In this document: positions 1 through 8,059 of the stretch, piece after piece | Numbering within the stretch: position 1 is the first letter of the stretch | Layout: every line of letters starts with the position of its first letter | DNA from: Natronobacterium haloterrestre | GTDB taxonomy: Archaea > Halobacteriota > Halobacteria > Halobacteriales > Natrialbaceae | Length of the DNA stretch: 45,198 nt | Assembly (NCBI RefSeq): GCF_900112205.1 | Contig: NZ_FOKW01000016.1 | Coordinates: forward strand, 1-45,198 | Direction of reading: 5' to 3' | Position numbers and translations under genes: made by a program | The notes under the pieces: generated by a model | Databases searched by the model: none | What the model was told of the DNA's origin: nothing | What the model saw: only the letters and a program-made list of their open reading frames with translations

Positions 1-205
1 GTGTACCGGTTGTCCGAGAGGGCACGTGCCGGGCAGCCACGCACCACGGGGTAAGAGCTGAACGCATCTAAGCTCGAAACCCACCTGGAAACGAGGAACC
101 ACTGAGGCCACTCTTAGAAGAAGAGTTCGATAGACTCGGGGTGTACGCGCCAAGGCAACGAGGCGTTGAGCCCGCGAGCACTAATCGGCCGAGCCACACA
201 CTCAT
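1..205 (+). rRNA. 23S ribosomal RNA, 3' end (partial)
   Basis: The first ~200 nt match the conserved haloarchaeal 23S 3' terminus as I remember it: a GTAAGAGCTGAACGCATCTA block near 50-70, then GATAGACTCGGGGTGT, then GAGCACTAATCGGCC near the end. The gene starts outside the window. The 3' boundary is estimated because mature-end processing cannot be seen. A 5S gene follows in the same orientation after a spacer of ~125 nt with no tRNA, so this is the tail of an rrn operon. Confidence 0.93.
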
Positions 206-331
206 ACCGCATTCTCGGAACTGGAGCCCGGAGACGGGTCCAGGCGCGAACTGGACTACACGTAGACACGGTTGCCATCGTCAGACCGATCCTGGCCTGG
301 TGTTGCGACGGTTCGATTCCGTCGATCGGCG

Positions 332-453
332 TTAGGCGGCCACAGCGGCGGGGGTCCTCCCGTACCCATCCCGAACACGGAAGATAAGCCCGCCTGCGTA
401 TCGGCAACTACTGGAGTGGGAGACCCTCTGGGAACGTCGATTCGCCGCCCCAC
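332..453 (+). rRNA. 5S ribosomal RNA
   Basis: About 122 nt beginning TTAGGCGGCC and ending with the complementary CGCCGCCC segment, so the 5' and 3' ends form helix I. It contains the conserved CCCGTACCCATCCCGAACAC region of archaeal 5S rRNA. It lies downstream of 23S rRNA and just before a terminator-like hairpin. Ends are estimated to within a few bases. Confidence 0.94.
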
Positions 454-478
454 TCATACTTCATACTAAGCGATCGAG

Positions 479-515
479 AGCCACAGGTCCCGTCCGGTGC
501 CTGTGGCTTTTTCTC
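479..515 (+). terminator. rrn operon terminator-like hairpin
   Basis: A 9-bp perfect inverted repeat (479-487 AGCCACAGG with 500-508 CCTGTGGCT) is followed directly by a T run (508-512) and further T-rich sequence. It sits 25 nt after 5S rRNA and is probably the transcription end of the rRNA operon. Confidence 0.7.
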
Positions 516-549
516 GTTATAGGCTCCCGTCGTCGAGCCGTACCGCTAT

Positions 550-557
550 GCTTAAAC
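550..557 (+). promoter_or_regulatory. TATA-like box for tRNA-Cys
   Basis: An AT-rich GCTTAAAC lies about 30 nt upstream of the mature tRNA-Cys 5' end, the usual archaeal TATA spacing. This suggests the tRNA has its own promoter after the rrn terminator. Confidence 0.5.
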
Positions 558-582
558 GAACGCAGTGATAACTTTCGAACGC

Positions 583-658
583 GCCAAGGTGGCAGAGTCC
601 GGCCGAACGCAGCGGCCTGCAGAGCCGCCTACCGCCGGTTCAAATCCGGCCCTTGGCT
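583..658 (+). tRNA. tRNA-Cys (GCA)
   Basis: A 76-nt cloverleaf: acceptor strands GCCAAGG (583-589) and CCTTGGC (651-657) pair fully, and T658 is the discriminator. The anticodon stem GCGGC/GCCGC (612-616/624-628) encloses CTGCAGA, giving anticodon GCA at 619-621. The T-loop is GTTCAAATC. CCA is not fully encoded. It is the usual haloarchaeal companion of an rrn operon. Confidence 0.95.
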
Positions 659-896
659 TCCAATTTCCTCCAACGTTCTCTCGCGTACCTTCCGGATACT
701 GCCGACGGGTAGTCGGCCACGTGATCGTTTTTCGTCAGCTGTCTTTTTGCCTTCTATCTGCTCGACAGCGACGCGTGAGGAAATCGAACTGATTCCATCC
801 CGTCGAGTCGGTTCCGTATCACGCGAACTATCCCCTGGCCTTCATTTACTCCGCTCGAGATCGTAACTCCGACTGGGAGGGTCATAGCCCTCCGGA
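659..896. other. Intergenic stretch, no gene seen
   Basis: Between tRNA-Cys and the convergent broken rhodanese/MBL gene I see no ORF with acidic haloarchaeal composition and no tRNA or clear repeat. The only open frame here is a shadow running out of the tRNA. Confidence 0.5.
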
Positions 897-2026
897 CTAG
901 TTGGCCGCACACCGGTTCGGCCCTCGTTCGAGCGTCGACAATTCTTCCTCGAGGGGATTCGTTACGCCGGTGTTCGCGCGCTTGATCCGCTGAAAGTTCG
1001 GCGGATGGTCAGGGATATCGGAGGTGAGTGCGTCGACGAGTGTCGAACGAGTGCGCCGTAGATCCGCGTTTCGGGGCGCGATGTCCGAGAAGCGGGCGGC
1101 GACCGGCGGCTCCGGGGAACCGGGGTCGTGGGCCGGGAGGATTACCGGATCGGCGTCTCGTCCGCGGAGACGCCGTAGGCTTTCGTACAGTTTCCCGGCG
1201 TTCTCAGCGGCCGAACTGCGTTCGAGTCCGGCCGTAACACCGAGTTCGACCCGACCGACGCTCTCGTGGAAGAGGGTGTCGCCGGTGAGCAGCGCCTCGG
1301 TCTCGAGTTCGAACGTTACGCCTCCAGGGCTGTGCCCGGGCGTGTGAACGACGCCGACGTAGTCGTTACCGACGTCGAAACTCCGGCCGTCGATCAACGC
1401 TGTGGCGTCGACCCCGTGGGCGTCGTGGGGGTGAAGGTAGTACGGGACCTCGTGGCGATCGGCGAGCCGTCGTCGTCCCGAAGCCGTCGTCCTCCCGAAA
1501 CGTGATCGGCGTGTGCGTGCGTGTCGAAAACGCCGACGAGATCGGCATCGTACTCGTCGATGATCGATTCGTACTCCGAGACGTACTGTGAGGGGTCGTA
1601 GACTGCCGCCTCGCCGTCCGAGAGCAGGACGTGAGAGAGACAACCCGTGCCGGGACGTGCGACCTGGACGAGCGTACCGTCGATATCGATGCCGACCGGG
1701 GTGCGTCGATGGAGGCGACTCCACCCCTGCATTCCGTCGACGAGTGTCTTGGCGTCGTACCCGATCGTTCTGAGGCGATCGGTCGCCTTCTGTGAGACGA
1801 CCCCGGCCGCGCATACGGTGACGATCTCCGCGTCTCTCGGGAGAGTCGAGAGGGCAGGATCGGCCGCTCCGGGATCCTCCGTCAATAGATCGTAAATCGG
1901 GATGTTTTCGCTACCGGGGATGTGCCACGCTTCGTACTCCTCTTCCGGCCGGATATCGAGGACGAAGATACCGTCGTCTTCGTCAGCGAGTCGATCAGCG
2001 AGTCGGTCGGGCGTGATTTCGGTCAT
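897..2026 (-). pseudogene. Rhodanese + metallo-beta-lactamase fold hydrolase, frameshifted
   Basis: The start ATG is at 2024-2026 (MTEITPDRLAD). The N-terminal rhodanese domain (~residues 1-100) has a CAAGVVS active-site loop. It is followed by a metallo-beta-lactamase domain with the THAHADH metal-binding motif. Just after this motif the frame is lost, and the rest of the MBL domain (HTPGHS metal motif, TGDTLF, then LPAHDPG) continues in another frame to a stop at 897-899. The break lies exactly at a 17-bp tandem duplication (1466-1499). Removing one copy restores HADHVSGGRRLADRHEVPYY, a normal family sequence. The intact protein would be about 370 residues. Members of this fusion family are often called persulfide dioxygenase or sulfur-transfer-like, but the substrate here is unknown. 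It could be a sequencing error, although a clean duplication argues against that. Confidence 0.87.
1466..1499. repeat. 17-bp tandem duplication causing a frameshift
   Basis: Two adjacent 17-mers, 1466-1482 and 1483-1499, differ at one base (G at 1475 against C at 1492). Because 17 is not a multiple of three, the extra copy shifts the reading frame of the minus-strand rhodanese/MBL gene within the region just after its HxHxDH motif. Confidence 0.9.
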
Positions 2027-2353
2027 CACGTGGAGGTCATGGGCCCGGACCCCCGAAGCCCTGTTTCCGGGTCCACTGGGGGCGTTTATGACGGCCGGTT
2101 CTAATGGAGCAGTCCGGTGGAGTGTCCGTTCGACGGTCGATCGGATCGATGCGGTCACGAACGGAGGACAGTTCCGATCGATCGATGGCAGTACGATCGC
2201 CGCGCAGTCGTAACCCGGCAGCCATTTGTCGGATCTCCCCGGCCGAGTCGCGAACGTGGCGATCCGACGCATCCGCCGTCAGGTAAACTCGCCTAGCAGG
2301 GTGGGGGTGAAACCGACGGTAGAGCCGGCTGTACGATGGGGTGCGGTGATACC
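2027..2353. other. Divergent intergenic region
   Basis: A 327-nt spacer between the broken MBL gene (minus) and the membrane protein (plus). A TATA-like CATAAACG on the minus strand at ~2087-2094 lies ~60 nt upstream of the MBL start, with a short GGACCC/GGGTCC dyad in between. I see no convincing small gene. ORFs here are Arg-rich, unlike real haloarchaeal proteins. Confidence 0.4.
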
Positions 2354-3022
2354 ATGAGTGCACCCAGCAAGACGAAACGGATAGGAAAGACGGGTAACCA
2401 GCAGGAGAGTTCCGGCGTGGTTCGGCGTCTCGTCCTGTTCGGCGGGCCGGTCGGTGCGGCGGTCGCGATGTGGTTCCACCCACATGCTGGCCACGACGTC
2501 TACGCGAGCCTGTCGGCCGTCGCAGACACCTTCGTTGTGATACACGTCCTGTTGTTCGCATCGTTAGCGACGATCGCCATGGGCCTGTACTTCCTCTCGA
2601 GCGGCTACCGGGGACTGTCGGCGACGCTCGCTCGAGCCGGGACCGGTGTGTTCGGGTTCTTCTATCTCGGCTACGTCGCTATCGTCGGTGTCGCCAAGGG
2701 GTTGTTGATTCGCGAAGGGCGGACCCTGCCGGCCGAACAGCAGGCAGGCGTCGCGGAAGCCGTACAGTACCTCCACACGGAGCCGCTGCTGTTCGCCGCC
2801 GGCGTCATCGGTGCCGTGGGCTACCTCGTGGCCGTCGGTGCGCTCGCGGTCGTCCTCTATCGTGCGGATGCACCGCGTGTCCCGCTCGCGTTGCTCGTCG
2901 CCTCGAGCGTCGCGATCGGTGCCCATCACGGACCACTGGCCGTGGCCGGCATGGGAAGCTTCGTCGTCGCCGTCGGCTGGCTCGAGTTCGGCTGGAGCCG
3001 AGCGACGGACTGGCCGGAGTGA
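2354..3022 (+). CDS. Haloarchaeal multi-pass membrane protein, unknown function
   Basis: About 222 residues. A short Lys/Arg-rich N-terminal tail is followed by five or six hydrophobic segments, the first near VVRRLVLFGGPVGAAVAMWF. Two conserved-looking His clusters (WFHPHAGHD near residue 42, AHHGP near the end) sit at membrane edges. I chose the ATG at 2354 (MSAPSKTK) over 2336 because the six extra codons contain an odd Cys and add nothing. I do not recognise a family. The composition and codon use are native, so it is probably real. No operon partner is evident. Confidence 0.72.
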   Translation: MSAPSKTKRIGKTGNQQESSGVVRRLVLFGGPVGAAVAMWFHPHAGHDVYASLSAVADTFVVIHVLLFASLATIAMGLYFLSSGYRGLSATLARAGTGVFGFFYLGYVAIVGVAKGLLIREGRTLPAEQQAGVAEAVQYLHTEPLLFAAGVIGAVGYLVAVGALAVVLYRADAPRVPLALLVASSVAIGAHHGPLAVAGMGSFVVAVGWLEFGWSRATDWPE

Positions 3023-3136
3023 CTCGATAGCCGGCAGCAGTGGATCGGTTTGTCGTCAGGGAAGACCTTCTCTACCGGCGATACTGGCGGGTGTCGTGGG
3101 CGAACCGTTTTGTGGGGGTGTCGAGTCTAGTGACGT

Positions 3137-3781
3137 ATGCGGGAAGCTATCATCAACCTCACCGACGAGGAGATCGAGGCCATGGGGTACGGGGAGCTGG
3201 TCTCGCTGTGTCGGGAGGCGGGTGTTCGAGAACTCGAGTTGCTGGAAGACGAGGGGACGGGCGGAGTCTCGCAGATCGAGGTCGAGACGCGATTCGACGA
3301 GGACCGGCTGGATCGTACCGAGAGCGTCGAAGACTGGGAGTTCATCACCGAGAAGGAGGACTCGTATCTCTACCTCCTCGAGGTGACGGCGCTCGAGATG
3401 CCCGAGACGGCGTCGGTCGACCACGACGACCTGGTGGGAATGTGCGATCCGACGGTAAGCGACCGTGGAATGTTGCTGTCGCTGGTCGGGTCCCAGGAGT
3501 CGATTCGAGCGATGCTCCGCAACTTCGAGGAGGCTGGGATCGCGCCGGACCTCCACAAACTCGGTGAGTACGAGGGTGGCCAGCGGACGCTCGACGCGCT
3601 GACCGATCGGCAACTCGAGGTTCTCCAGACCGCCTACGACATGGGGTTTTACGAGGTGCCCCGGGAGGCGTCGATCGACGAGATCGCCGACGAGATGGGG
3701 CTCGACGGCGGCACGATCTCCGAACACCTCCAGCGGGCGGAACGGAACCTGCTCACCCAGCAACTCGCGGTCCAGGACTGA
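3137..3781 (+). CDS. Bat-type HTH_10 transcriptional regulator
   Basis: 214 residues. The C-terminal ~60 residues (LTDRQLEVLQTAYDMGFYEV, then EIADEMGLDGGTISEHLQRA) are the bacterio-opsin-activator HTH domain (HTH_10), a helix-turn-helix common in haloarchaeal regulators. The first ~150 residues are acidic and resemble the small ligand/partner domain that precedes this HTH in other members, with no visible PAS or GAF motif. The downstream 320 nt carry no gene, so it is probably monocistronic. The effector and targets are unknown. Confidence 0.85.
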   Translation: MREAIINLTDEEIEAMGYGELVSLCREAGVRELELLEDEGTGGVSQIEVETRFDEDRLDRTESVEDWEFITEKEDSYLYLLEVTALEMPETASVDHDDLVGMCDPTVSDRGMLLSLVGSQESIRAMLRNFEEAGIAPDLHKLGEYEGGQRTLDALTDRQLEVLQTAYDMGFYEVPREASIDEIADEMGLDGGTISEHLQRAERNLLTQQLAVQD

Positions 3782-4105
3782 CCCGCTCTCGAGGGGTCGG
3801 TCCCCTCCTCATCCATCGGACCTCGGGAAGCCTTTCGGTTCGTCCCATTCCTCGGTTACCGACTCGGGGGCTCGAGCACAGCGGACAGCGATAGCGACAT
3901 CGTGATGAGGTCGTCTGTACGATCTCTCCACACCTCGCACGCCCGTTCGTCGTCGACCGCGACCGCTGCCAGTCGGCGAGCGTTTCGGGCGTCTCCTTGA
4001 CATCTTCCTACCCCTGAAGGGGTGGGCTTTCGCTCGCTATGTGTCATAAACGCACCCCGCGGGCTAGGAGGTACCGAGAGGGAGCTATCCCTCGTGAACC
4101 GGTGT
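3782..4105. other. Gene-free stretch with an IS200/IS605 end relic
   Basis: Between the regulator and the MFS gene I find no coding region with native composition; minus-strand ORFs here are basic and lack family features. The notable object is the element end at 3997-4031. A TATA-like CATAAACG near 4047-4054 may serve the MFS gene. Confidence 0.45.
3997..4031 (-). mobile_element. Solo right-end relic of an IS200/IS605 (TnpB-type) element
   Basis: Read on the minus strand this gives GAAAGCCCACCCCTTCAGGG followed by GTAGGAAGATGTCAA. It is the typical haloarchaeal IS200/IS605 right end: GAAAGCC, a GC-rich hairpin (4007-4014 with 4019-4026, loop TGAA/TTCA), then GGAnGATGTCA. In such elements tnpB would lie upstream on the minus strand (higher coordinates), but that space now holds the MFS gene, so only the end remains. 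The family assignment is from memory of the element ends. Confidence 0.6.
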
Positions 4106-5533
4106 ATGGCGGATACCCCGGTTACGAACACGAATACGAACACGAACGAACCTGGCGAACGGACGGAACGGGAGTCGACGTCGGCCGGTCGACTCTCGGG
4201 ACTCGATCGGTGTCACCGGCGGTTTCGACGCGGATCGGTAGCCGACGGCGGGCAGGGCCGTCTCGCGTCCAGATTGGGCGTGAAGCCACAGGTGTTGGTC
4301 CTGGCGCTCGCCCGGATGGCCGAGGCGGTCGGAAACTCGTTTCTCATCGTCGTCCTCCCGCTGTTTATCGCGAGCGACTTCGTCGGGGGCGGCTCGTTCG
4401 GGCTGGCAGAGGTCACCATTACCGGGATCGTCCTCGCGCTGTTCGGGTTCGTCAACAGCCCGTTGCAACCGATCACCGGCCGACTGTCCGACCGAACCGG
4501 CCGTCGGAAGGTCTTCCTCCTCGCAGGGCTGGGGCTCCTGAGCGTCTCGAGTCTCGGGTACGCGATGGCATCGACGTACTGGCACCTCCTCGCCCTGCGC
4601 GTGTTGCAGGGGGTCGCCGGCGCGCTGATCGTCCCGACGTCTATCGCCCTCGTCAACGATTTCGCGACCGACGACGACCGCGGCGGAAACATGGGGATCT
4701 ACAACGCGTTCAGGCTCGTCGGGTTCGGCGTCGGTCCGATCGGCGCAGGAGCCGTGCTCGCGGCCGGCCCGTACTCGCTCGCGTTCGGCGAAGTCGGGGT
4801 CAACTTCACCGGATTCGAAGCGGCGTTTTCCTTCGCAGCCGTGACCGCAGTGATCGGGGCCTCGCTCGTCCTGTTGTTCGTCTGTGATCCGGCGATCGAT
4901 TCGGCCGGTTCCGAACCCGAGGCCGCCGCCGACGGCTTCGTCGTGTTCGACCGGACCGGCGGCAACCTCTTCGATCCGGTCTTCGCGCTCGGCGCCGTCT
5001 CGTTCCTGATGGCGGTCGGCATCGCGATGTTCGCCACTCTGGGCGACGTCATCAACGCCCGTCTCGAGCAGGGGGCACGCATGTTCGGGCTCCAGTTCGC
5101 GGCGTTCGTCTTCGCACACATCGTGTTGCAGGTGCCGATCGGCCGCGCAACCGACTTTTACGGCCGCAAGCTGTTTCTGGTCGCCGGCGCGGTGCTTTTG
5201 ATCCCGACGACGGCCGTCCAGGGCTTCATCCTCGACTCCTGGGTGATGTTCGGGGCACGGTTCGCCCAGGGAGCGGCCGGGGCCATGGTGTTCACGCCGG
5301 CGCTCGCGCTCGCTGGGGATCTCGCGCCCGAGGATGGCTCCGGGTCGACGCTTTCAGTGTTGACGATGGCGTTCGGTCTCGGAATCGCCGTCGGACCGTT
5401 GCTCTCCGGGGTTCTGGTCAGGTTCGGTTTCCCGGTGCCGTTCGTCGTCGGCGCTGCCCTGGCCAGCATCGGCGTCGTGCTCGTCGCGACCCAGGTCGAG
5501 GATGTCGTCTCCCCGCAGCGCCGCCCGTTCTAA
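4106..5533 (+). CDS. MFS transporter
   Basis: 475 residues with about 12 hydrophobic segments beginning near residue 70. The hallmark MFS loop GRLSDRTGRRKVFLLAG follows TM2, with a related GRATDFYGRKLFLV in the second half, as expected from the internal duplication of the family. The first ~60 residues are hydrophilic, with an Asn-Thr repeat (NTNTNTN) encoded by a 6-bp repeat. The start ATG 4106 (MADTPV) is preferred over the upstream 4022 frame start, whose codons overlap the IS end relic. It resembles drug or small-molecule efflux MFS proteins; the substrate is unknown. Confidence 0.9.
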   Translation: MADTPVTNTNTNTNEPGERTERESTSAGRLSGLDRCHRRFRRGSVADGGQGRLASRLGVKPQVLVLALARMAEAVGNSFLIVVLPLFIASDFVGGGSFGLAEVTITGIVLALFGFVNSPLQPITGRLSDRTGRRKVFLLAGLGLLSVSSLGYAMASTYWHLLALRVLQGVAGALIVPTSIALVNDFATDDDRGGNMGIYNAFRLVGFGVGPIGAGAVLAAGPYSLAFGEVGVNFTGFEAAFSFAAVTAVIGASLVLLFVCDPAIDSAGSEPEAAADGFVVFDRTGGNLFDPVFALGAVSFLMAVGIAMFATLGDVINARLEQGARMFGLQFAAFVFAHIVLQVPIGRATDFYGRKLFLVAGAVLLIPTTAVQGFILDSWVMFGARFAQGAAGAMVFTPALALAGDLAPEDGSGSTLSVLTMAFGLGIAVGPLLSGVLVRFGFPVPFVVGAALASIGVVLVATQVEDVVSPQRRPF

Positions 5534-5614
5534 CTCGAGCGGAGAGCGGTCGGGGGAAGGTTCGCCGATACGTTCGAGTCGAGGGCTTCGCTCGCGAGAC
5601 TGCGCTTTCCCTGC

Positions 5615-5665
5615 GTTCAAATCGCGGGGCCGTTTTGCCACTCACGGATTTGTTCGTGGCAAAAG

Positions 5666-5686
<21 letters not shown>
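5615..5686. repeat. Inverted duplication of the tRNA-Lys 3' end
   Basis: The plus strand 5615-5641 reads GTTCAAATCGCG, GGGCCG, TTTTGCCAC. The minus strand of 5656-5686, which is the T-loop, acceptor stem and trailer of tRNA-Lys, reads GTTCAAATCGCG, CCCGGCCCGC, TTTTGCCAC. The arms differ mainly by a 4-nt length change in the acceptor part, and the spacer is 14 nt. The inner arms TTTTGCCAC/GTGGCAAAA (5633-5641/5656-5664) could also work as a tRNA terminator hairpin. Confidence 0.75.
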
Positions 5687-5739
<53 letters not shown>

Positions 5740-5765
5740 TGTGCTTACCACTATCCGTGAGTGGT

Positions 5766-5773
5766 GGTTAAAC
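5766..5773 (-). promoter_or_regulatory. TATA-like box for tRNA-Lys
   Basis: The minus strand GTTTAACC is centred about 30 nt before the mature tRNA-Lys 5' end. It is the only AT-rich box in the 100 nt upstream. Confidence 0.5.
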
Positions 5774-5849
5774 GTTTTCTTTCGACGCCGGGACTGCGGC
5801 CGGTTCGGTTCGATTCGGTTCGGTCCGGTTCGGGGACAGCAGTACGAAA

Positions 5850-6689
5850 CTACTCGAGGTACTCACGGAGCGCGTCGGTCACGATCCGTCCGGGATCGAC
5901 ATCGTCGATGGAGGCGCGCCGCCGGAGGTCGCGGTACGTCTCGGGCGGCAGCCGGAGTTCCAGTTCCCCGAGCGCGACGTCGCAGTCGGCGAGGGCACGC
6001 TCGATCGACGTGCCGTCGTTGACGGCGCTGGCGACGCTGCGAACCTCCCGGACGGTGAGGTCGCCGTCGAGGATGGCCCAGGCGAGCAGGAGTCGAGCTT
6101 CCCCGCTGACTCGAGCGATGTGCTTGGCGGCCGTGGGGGCGATCTCGCCGATCGCGACCTGCTTGCGGACGGACCGCGGGAGGTCGTGGACCCGGGCCCA
6201 CTTTCGAATGAACGAGACGGTCACTTCGCTGCCGGCGCGTTCGGCGGCTGCCTTGTAGGAGCCTTCGGCACGAACGAGCGCGGCACAGGCAGCGGCTCCT
6301 CGGAGCATGAAGAGGTGGTCGTCGCCGCCGCTGTCGCTCGCGAACGTCCGGACCGTTTCGGCGGCCTCCTCGAGGCTGTCGGGATCATCGGGATCGAACT
6401 GGACGGCCTCGCGGGCGTGGGGTCCGGCGACGGATTCGTCGCCACGGATGACCGGCGCGCCGACGGGGGATTCTCGATCGGTGGGAATCGACGCGTCCCG
6501 GGCGCGGCCGTCGTCGGGGTCGCGCTCGCGGGACCGCTCGCCGTCGGTGGAACGGTCACCTGCCCCGCCGCCGTCGGTTCTCGGGATCCGGTTTCTCTCT
6601 CGGTCGGGTGTGTCGCGACTCTCGTGGGTGGGGGAACCGTCGTCCCCATCGCGCTGATCGGGTGGCTCCCCGGACCGATCGGTAGTCAT
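5850..6689 (-). CDS. Haloarchaeal conserved protein (DUF7119-like)
   Basis: 279 residues from ATG 6689 (MTTDRSGE). The first ~100 residues are a charged, probably disordered tail. The conserved core begins near FDPDDPDSLEEAAETVR and is helical, with SYKAAAERAG, FIRKWARVHDLPRSVRKQVA and APTAAKHIARVSG, a pattern reminiscent of ParB/KorB-type helix-turn-helix segments. The last ~45 residues (ELRLPPETYRDLRRRA, then VTDALREYLE) look like a ribbon-helix-helix motif, suggesting DNA binding. The frame stays open upstream to 6995, but that part is Ser/Arg-rich shadow sequence opposite another gene. The family name is from memory. Confidence 0.82.
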   Translation of the reverse strand: MTTDRSGEPPDQRDGDDGSPTHESRDTPDRERNRIPRTDGGGAGDRSTDGERSRERDPDDGRARDASIPTDRESPVGAPVIRGDESVAGPHAREAVQFDPDDPDSLEEAAETVRTFASDSGGDDHLFMLRGAAACAALVRAEGSYKAAAERAGSEVTVSFIRKWARVHDLPRSVRKQVAIGEIAPTAAKHIARVSGEARLLLAWAILDGDLTVREVRSVASAVNDGTSIERALADCDVALGELELRLPPETYRDLRRRASIDDVDPGRIVTDALREYLE

Positions 6690-6798
6690 GCACCGCGGTA
6701 GGGACTTCGAACGCAAAAAGGTCGCTACTGTGGCGAATCTCTCCCCTGACGCCGGATATCCTCGCCGTGAGAGGAGAGCGGCCGCCGGTCCTGTCCGG

Positions 6799-7026
6799 TC
6801 AGGACTGGTCGTCCGACCGGCTCTCGGAGAGGCGTTCCCAGATCTCCACACAGCCCGCACCGTCCTCGACGTCGATCTCGAAGTCGGATCCTGGATCGCG
6901 TTCCTGCTCCCGCTCCCGTTCCCGCTCGGAATCGTCGCTGCCGTCGTCGTTCCCATCTTCGGCCCCTTCGGACCCGTCGGATTCGGGTCGTTCATTGTCG
7001 TCCAGGGGATCCTCGGGTGCGGTCAT
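6799..7026 (-). CDS. Small acidic haloarchaeal protein
   Basis: 75 residues from ATG 7026 (MTAPEDPLDD). The N-terminal two thirds is low-complexity Asp/Glu/Arg/Ser with an (ER)n run. The C-terminal core FEIDVEDGAGCVEIWERLSE is a compact block with one Cys and one Trp that I associate with a small haloarchaeal conserved family. It lies about 110 nt upstream of the DUF7119-like gene on the same strand, so the two may be cotranscribed. Function unknown. Confidence 0.68.
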   Translation of the reverse strand: MTAPEDPLDDNERPESDGSEGAEDGNDDGSDDSEREREREQERDPGSDFEIDVEDGAGCVEIWERLSESRSDDQS

Positions 7027-7283
7027 GGACGCGATTCGCCTCTGAAGCGTATAAGTCATGCTCCGACATCGTTCGGCCGTCGGCTCCGGTTCGGACGTGG
7101 ACGTGCCGGGGAAGTCAGGGCTCGCACTCGCACTCGCGGTCGCCGTCGTCCGGGTTGGCCGCCTGTAGCTACGGGGAGAGATTATGCGGAACCCGGGCTC
7201 CGAAACCCCTCGCTGCCGGCCGTTCGCCTGCCGTCGCAGGCTCGTCGCTTTTTCTCGCGGCTGGCGAACCGCCGCCCGGAGAC

Positions 7284-7778
7284 ATGAGCATGGACACGAT
7301 TCAGGACCTGTTCGAACACGGCCTCGAGGACATCTACCACGCCGAGCACCAGCTCGTCGACGCGCTCGAGGACCTCGAGGAGAACACCGAACGGGACGAG
7401 ATCGCGGAGGCGTTCGCCGAGCACCGCGAGGAGACGCAGGGACAGATCGATCGCCTCGAGGAGGTCTTCGAGATGTTCGGGGAGCCACCCGAGAAAGAGG
7501 AGTGTGAGGGCATCGAGGGACTGATCGAGGAGTACGAGGAGTTCGAGTCGATGGATCCCGCCCAGGAGGTCATGGACTACCACAACATGGCCGCCGCGGA
7601 GAAGACGGAACACTACGAGATCGCCGCCTACGGGAACCTGATCCCGCTTGCCGACCAACTCGGGATGGACGAGGCGGCCGACCTCCTCGAGGAGAACCTC
7701 CGCGAGGAGCAGGACGCGCTCGACGAACTGAAAGAACTAACCGAGACCTACGCGATGGACGCCATTCCGGCGGAGTGA
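7284..7778 (+). CDS. DUF892 (YciE/YciF-like) ferritin-like protein
   Basis: 164 residues, all-helical. Motifs match the DUF892 family: QDLFEHGLEDIYHAEHQLVD at the N-terminus, then EAFAEHREETQGQIDRLEEVF, DYHNMAAAEKTEHYEIAAYG and LLEENLREEQDALDELKEL. The Glu and His residues spaced along four helices are the likely di-iron ligands, as in other ferritin-like proteins. Family members are linked to stress responses in bacteria. The start ATG 7284 (MSMDTIQ) gives the normal family length; the frame upstream is non-homologous. A very acidic small ORF follows after 5 nt. Confidence 0.92.
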   Translation: MSMDTIQDLFEHGLEDIYHAEHQLVDALEDLEENTERDEIAEAFAEHREETQGQIDRLEEVFEMFGEPPEKEECEGIEGLIEEYEEFESMDPAQEVMDYHNMAAAEKTEHYEIAAYGNLIPLADQLGMDEAADLLEENLREEQDALDELKELTETYAMDAIPAE

Positions 7779-7783
7779 TTTCG

Positions 7784-7966
7784 ATGGGAACCAACGAAGG
7801 CGAAGGCGAAGGCGAGGGCGAGAGCGAGAGCGAGGACGCGAACGAAGAGTCTCAGACACAGTACGGCGGGACGGAGGACGAGCAGCCGACGACGACCATC
7901 GACGAGGCGGACGAAGGCGAAAGCGAAGGCAACGAAAACGGGGACGAAAGCGAGAACGACGCCTGA
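7784..7966 (+). CDS. Small very acidic protein, hypothetical
   Basis: 60 residues, mostly Glu, Gly, Ser and Asn, with a 6-bp repeat-encoded (GE)n stretch near residues 5-15. It has a slightly more varied core (SQTQYGGTEDEQPTTTIDEA). It begins 5 nt after the DUF892 gene, so it could be the second gene of that operon. There is no recognisable domain and it is probably disordered. The acidity fits haloarchaea, but low complexity means it may be a chance ORF. Confidence 0.45.
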   Translation: MGTNEGEGEGEGESESEDANEESQTQYGGTEDEQPTTTIDEADEGESEGNENGDESENDA

Positions 7967-8030
7967 GACGATAATGCAGGCGACGAGGTTCGAGGACGGA
8001 ACCGACGACGGGAGAGGGAGGCGAACAGTT

Positions 8031-8038
8031 CTTTTATC
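8031..8038 (+). promoter_or_regulatory. TATA-like box for rimI
   Basis: CTTTTATC is centred about 25 nt upstream of the GTG at 8060. This supports a leaderless transcript starting at that GTG rather than at the in-frame GTG at 8045. Confidence 0.5.
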
Positions 8039-8059
8039 TCGCGGGTGCTACACGCGTCC

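Noticed and set aside
206-331. A tRNA in the 23S-5S spacer
   Set aside because: No cloverleaf with paired acceptor stem and T-loop could be formed in this stretch.
3856-4143. 95-codon minus-strand ORF through the IS end relic
   Set aside because: It runs over the element hairpin and the MFS start and has no recognisable TnpB or other domain.
6690-6995. Upstream extension of the DUF7119-like protein to 6995
   Set aside because: The extra 102 residues are Ser/Arg/Pro-rich and overlap the small acidic gene 6799-7026 in the same strand; the ATG at 6689 begins native-looking sequence.
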